A stretch of DNA of 64,000 bases from Leptasterias polaris (taxonomy: Eukaryota; Echinodermata; Asteroidea; Forcipulatida; Asteriidae). The first letter of the stretch is position 1; every line of letters starts with the position of its first letter. The stretch is taken from assembly GCA_037783415.1 (NCBI GenBank), contig JAZGTN010000026.1, positions 3,493,001-3,557,000 on the forward strand. The letters run 5' to 3'. A model generated the notes under the pieces. The model had not been told where the DNA came from and ran no database searches. It saw nothing but the letters and a program-made list of their open reading frames with translations. The position numbers were made by a program, and so were the translations under genes. Below, piece by piece: positions 60,501 through 64,000 of the stretch.

Positions 60501-63500
60501 CTCCCGGCATTAGAATTTGTGCCTAGAGGACCTTAAATTGGCAGTGATCAGTTTAGTGGTTAAACTGAATTTGTGTAGCATTCTCTCCAAAATGCAAATG
60601 AGCTTTAAGGATTGTGGTCTTTTTATGTGTCTCCTTGTTTTTCTACCTGCATGCTAGAATGTAAAACTGTAAGAACACCCAGGTAACAATAATGTAATCA
60701 ATGATGCCTAGCACGTAGCTCTCACATGCTTTGCTATCTCCATTATCATAAACATTGTGATATTTGCAGTTTGTTTTGATAAAAGTCAGAAATGATAAGA
60801 CTAAATGTTTATTTACTCAGATTCCAAAAATAAAATTGTACAATGCCCTCAAAATAAACACAATTACATTATCACCATCTGCACTGACACTCACATCTGA
60901 ACTTTTAAACTTTACACAACAATCGCAGGCCTCAATACTTCACACAGGTAACAGAGGTCATTTGCCTAAAGTTCAATACCATCAAAACAAAATCCAGTAG
61001 AAAAAAATACCTGATATTTACCAATGGAAAATGGGCTGTCCTACACAAGACTTGAATATCAGGCCTACAGTTATCAAACACTTCATAATTAAAATACAAG
61101 TTTTCATGTCAACTTTTCTTTTCATTTTCCCATTTTTAGGGCTGAAAAGTTTACACCTGTGGTGAGCTTTGGGGTCCATGACAAGAAACAAGTTTTTGAT
61201 GTAAAATTCAATCAATGAAACAATTTCCAAGGGCTCAGAAACCAGAAACACATACATTTACAAGTAACTACATCTGTTGAACAAGTTTTCAGCCTAAGTA
61301 ACCTTTTTGAATTAAAGAATTCAGTAGATATTGTTGGTTAGTTTGTAAAATCTGCCATCTTGAAACCATGCCTTACTGAACCAACCACTGAGGGTTGCCA
61401 AAATGTGTCACAGTAAACATAATATGCGCTATACAACTGTGGCTTATTATTATAATTATTATAATACTAATACACACACAGTTCTTATACAGCGCTTTAT
61501 CGCACCCGACGGAGGTCTCAAAGTGCTTTTTATGATGAATTATGAGACCCATTTTATAGTACTATGTAAGGGTTTACAAAGTAATGCAGTGCAATCTGCA
61601 GCCAACCATGCAAGACACAAAGGCCATCTCAACCTCTTCTCTTAATGATAATTGTACTGGGGTTTTTTACGAGTACAATCAACAAGACCTATGGCTTACT
61701 GTCCAATCTAAAGGTCAAAGCAATTATGGTGAAGGGATTGGAACCCACGCTCTGACAACACCAGAGCTTGAGTCTAGTGCACTAGAATGCTCAGTCACCA
61801 CACTCTACATTGTGCTTTTCTTTATTAACAACAACTTGTTCCAGAATGTCGTACTTACTGTGAATGACCGATTAACTGTAGCAGCTAACTGCATCTCAAT
61901 ACGTTGTTTACTCATAACATCATCCTACAATAAACATAAACATAAATACTGTAAACATAACATTTCAGATTTTCAGTGTTGTAGAATTAAAGGATTTGGG
62001 GTTGAACAACAAACAATTTACTAGAGTGGGACTTGAACCTGCAGCCTCTGGTTTAATGTGCCGGTGCTCTACCAACTGAACTATCTAGCCCTTGTGTTGG
62101 CGGTCTCGCTATTTTGTCTATATCTTAGTTCAAGGGGGCTAGGTAGAAGAAGAAGAAGAAGCTTTTGTCCTTTTGTCATTAAGTCTCTGTCCTTTCTCTA
62201 TGGTTATAGGTTCCCTGCACTAGGATTGGTAGTGCTCATAAACAAATTCAAAACACTTATCATGGAAGAGTAGGGGTTAATCCCAGTGTTTCTTGTTCAC
62301 ATAGTAAGCACCCTTGTTTACAGGTTTCCTCAGGCTTGGGAGCTACAGTGATTAAGTTCACTTATGAGGCATCCTTGGTTTCATTACCAGAAACGTACAA
62401 TATTAATAATGCATGTGTAAATCAAAACACATTGTAACTACTCTAGAATGGCAAAGGTCATGGATTCAAACTTTAAATCCTACCCGAATAATGCCAGTGG
62501 ATTTTTGTTCACAGGACTCAAGAAGGTACTGAGCATACGTTGCAGGGTATGTACAACATTGGTAATATTGAAAATATAAATGCTCACAGATTTGCACATA
62601 ACTTACATGGTATGAAGATGGTCATGGTGGAAAACTTCCCTTGAAATAGTTTTGCTTGAAATGCCATAGTTTTTAGGAAATGAGAAAAACAATAGTCTTT
62701 ATCCTGCAGGATAAAATCCGATGTTCGAAAAAAATTGAAAACATATAAGGTTTTTTTCCACTGTTTTCTCATGACTCCGAAAACCGATTGAGCTTAAAAT
62801 TTCACGGGTTTGTTATTTCATGTTTATGTTGGGTCACATCAAGTGTGGATACAGGTCTTTGGCAATTACCAATGTTGTACACACACTTTAACAAAGACTT
62901 AAGACTTACTGCATCAAGAAAGCAGAGATATTTTCCATGGCTTTGTGAGATGGCTTGATTCTTGGCATATCCAACTGCAGTCAAACAAAAAATAACCAAA
63001 CTTGAATGCCTTTAATATATGCATCAATAGCTTCAAAATCCCCACAGGTTCCATGAAGTGACAAATTCTCCCTACAGCCACAATCCCATGTTTTGAGAAA
63101 ATTGTGTTTAAAGTTTAACCCTTTTTTAAACTGAACTTTCTAAGGCTTTCTATCAGAGGGGCTCCAAGGTCAAGTTCTGTGATTCACTAATTTTCCAAAA
63201 GATTGAGTCCTTGTGAAAGCCCTGACATCAAGTTAAAATAGTGTAAAATAGCATTGTAGGGAAAACAGGTGCACCCTCCACATATGCATGTCATTGTTTC
63301 TGATAGATTAGCAAGTTTATACATTAACTTATTGTACACCTAAATTAAGTGACTGCAGAGAGTTTGCCTAGTTTGTTCATCAGGACATGGAAACATTGGT
63401 TTATTGTCAGGGAACTTTCTGCCGAATCAGAGAAAGTTGTAAGAAAATTACTGGAACGATGCAAAGGAAGTACCAACCTCCTCTAGGTTTCTCATTGGAG

Positions 63501-63577
63501 TGTCCATTAATTACAACCTGGATACCAGCAGCTTCTAACTTTGGTTGCCAACTTCTGAGTATCTGACAGGATTTGTC
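54581..63577 (-). CDS. B3GNTL1: Queuosine-tRNA galactosyltransferase (B3GNTL1-like), 5' end beyond window
   Basis: Ten minus-strand exons join in phase: 63577-63478, 62974-62910, 61924-61859, 59802-59707, 59292-59197, 58078-57954, 57215-57080, 55760-55692, 55208-55134 and 54661-54581 (stop TGA). They give 302 residues. Recognisable blocks in order are [25 protein letters not shown] (GT-A DxD region, split by an intron), [75 protein letters not shown] and a C-terminal [12 protein letters not shown]. These match vertebrate B3GNTL1, first named as a beta-1,3-N-acetylglucosaminyltransferase-like protein. It was later assigned as the enzyme that adds galactose to queuosine in tRNA-Tyr. The human protein has about 361 residues, so roughly the first 50, with the initial GT-A strand, lie beyond 64000. 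No frame damage was seen. Confidence 0.93.
55783..55995. mobile_element. MITE with 20-bp perfect terminal inverted repeats
   Basis: Ends TATAGACGATGTGACCTCTG and its exact reverse complement bound 213 bp. Inner sequence also folds back (CGCCGGGCAAAA against TTTTGCCCGGCG). The outer TA on each side fits a TA target duplication. It sits in the glycosyltransferase intron, only 23 bases upstream of an exon acceptor, but does not disturb it. Confidence 0.8.
56142..56327. mobile_element. Fold-back MITE (186 bp)
   Basis: The two halves are near reverse complements along almost the whole length: TTCATACTTCCTGC near the left and GCAGGAAGTATGAA near the right. Inner GACGTCACA/TGTGACGTC and GAATAATTCG arms follow. 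The whole element could form one long hairpin. It lies in an intron of the glycosyltransferase gene. Confidence 0.78.
58381..58440. repeat. Direct and inverted GTCGAC repeats
   Basis: A 16-base block, GTCGACAAGTTAATGT, occurs at 58381-58396 and 58408-58423. The second copy is followed after one base by its exact reverse complement (58425-58440). The result is a 33-bp near-perfect palindrome next to a tandem copy. It lies in a glycosyltransferase intron; origin unknown. Confidence 0.6.
59335..59470 (+). mobile_element. SINE fragment
   Basis: It contains a degraded B-box region (gtgtgttcaaatcctgatc), the core 'ccttgggcaagacacttaat' and a tail with 'cttatagagc'. It is an old copy of the local SINE family, in an intron of the glycosyltransferase. 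Confidence 0.5.
61441..61805 (-). mobile_element. SINE with LINE-like tail, old copy
   Basis: On the minus strand a degraded head (ctcaagctctggtgttgtc then gcgtgggttccaatcc) leads into a diverged body. The tail contains agcgctgtataagaac and AT-rich repeats. It fits the same SINE family, although the middle is poorly conserved. Confidence 0.5.
62026..62098 (-). mobile_element. tRNA-like sequence (SINE head or tRNA pseudogene)
   Basis: Minus strand: starts GGGCTAGATAGTTCAGTTGG and continues TAGAGCACCGG (A-box region). It ends with GCAGGTTCAAGTCCCAC (B-box region), at tRNA-like spacing over 73 bases. The anticodon stem pairs badly and acceptor ends match only partly, so a working tRNA is unlikely. 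It differs in sequence from the other SINE heads in the window. A second SINE family or a tRNA pseudogene in an intron is the best reading. Confidence 0.5.
62143..62161. repeat. (GAA)n microsatellite
   Basis: A short run of about six GAA units (agaagaagaagaagaagc). It lies in an intron and has no other significance that can be seen. Confidence 0.7.
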
Positions 63578-64000
63578 CTGCAAAGAGTTCATCATAAGAT
63601 GAGACAAAGAGAAATAAAAACATGATGTAAGTTTTATCCTTTAGGGCCAAAATGCTTGCTGGAGTCAAAGGTCAAAATCTGGGAATAAGTGTGCAGTCGC
63701 CTATTTTAGACCTTCGCTGTCAGACAAGCCAGATTTAAAATTCCAGAATGTCATGACCAACCATGCCAACAGCACAGCCCAGTCATGGTGAAGTTTATTC
63801 AGTGCAAAATTTCATGAGAAAATAGATTTAGCTGTTGCTAACTGCTTACCAACTAAAAGGACCTATGGTGTAAATGCAAAAATTAGTTAGTGGCCTGACG
63901 TTTTGCCCCTGTAGCAGTGTCTCAGGGGTTTACTAGGGTCGAACCGTCAGGCCACTACTAACTATTTTCTGCAAAATTTCATGCCCCATATTAAGAACTG

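Noticed and set aside
63601..64000. Possible upstream exon of the glycosyltransferase near 63840-63850 (a GTAAGC-like donor on the minus strand).
   Set aside because: The sequence before it contains stops and does not resemble the expected N-terminal GT-A region, so the first exon is taken to lie outside the window.

Overview
This is eukaryotic, AT-rich DNA from an animal genome, most likely a marine invertebrate deuterostome and probably an echinoderm. The evidence is three multi-exon genes with GT-AG introns of a few hundred bases to about 2.7 kb, tRNA-derived SINEs, a CR1/L2-like LINE end, Ty3/Gypsy fragments, many short inverted-repeat elements, and a gene for a queuosine-tRNA glycosyltransferase of metazoan type. 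Species cannot be fixed from the sequence alone.

Region 1 (1-36054) is a head-to-tail array of related transposon units. Sixteen units end at the same kind of terminus: a roughly 10-bp-stem hairpin, 5-7 bases, then CTAG followed by T. That is the form of a Helitron (rolling-circle transposon) 3' end. Units come in three main types: A (about 2.0-2.2 kb), B (about 1.6 kb) and C (3.5-5.4 kb, carrying decayed LINE and Gypsy pieces). Truncated and chimeric units also occur. No intact transposase or Rep/Hel gene was seen.

Region 2 (37014-52262) holds two tandem plus-strand genes of the Aa_trans amino acid transporter family. The downstream copy (44950-52262) is reconstructed completely as nine exons encoding 502 residues. 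The upstream copy shows only exons matching 5-9 of its sister, and the transposon array lies where its first four exons would be expected. Introns and spacers contain nested SINEs, MITEs and a LINE 3' end. A decayed copy of the transporter first exon sits in intron 7 of the downstream gene.

Region 3 (52263-54580) is the spacer between convergent genes and contains a 21-bp and a 24-bp minisatellite.

Region 4 (54581 to the window end) is a minus-strand gene of ten visible exons (302 residues) matching B3GNTL1, the queuosine-tRNA galactosyltransferase. Its N-terminal exon or exons lie beyond the window. Its introns carry several fold-back elements and SINE fragments.

The three genes share no evident pathway. 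The array and the transporter pair read as a recently active transposon cluster beside a small tandem gene family.
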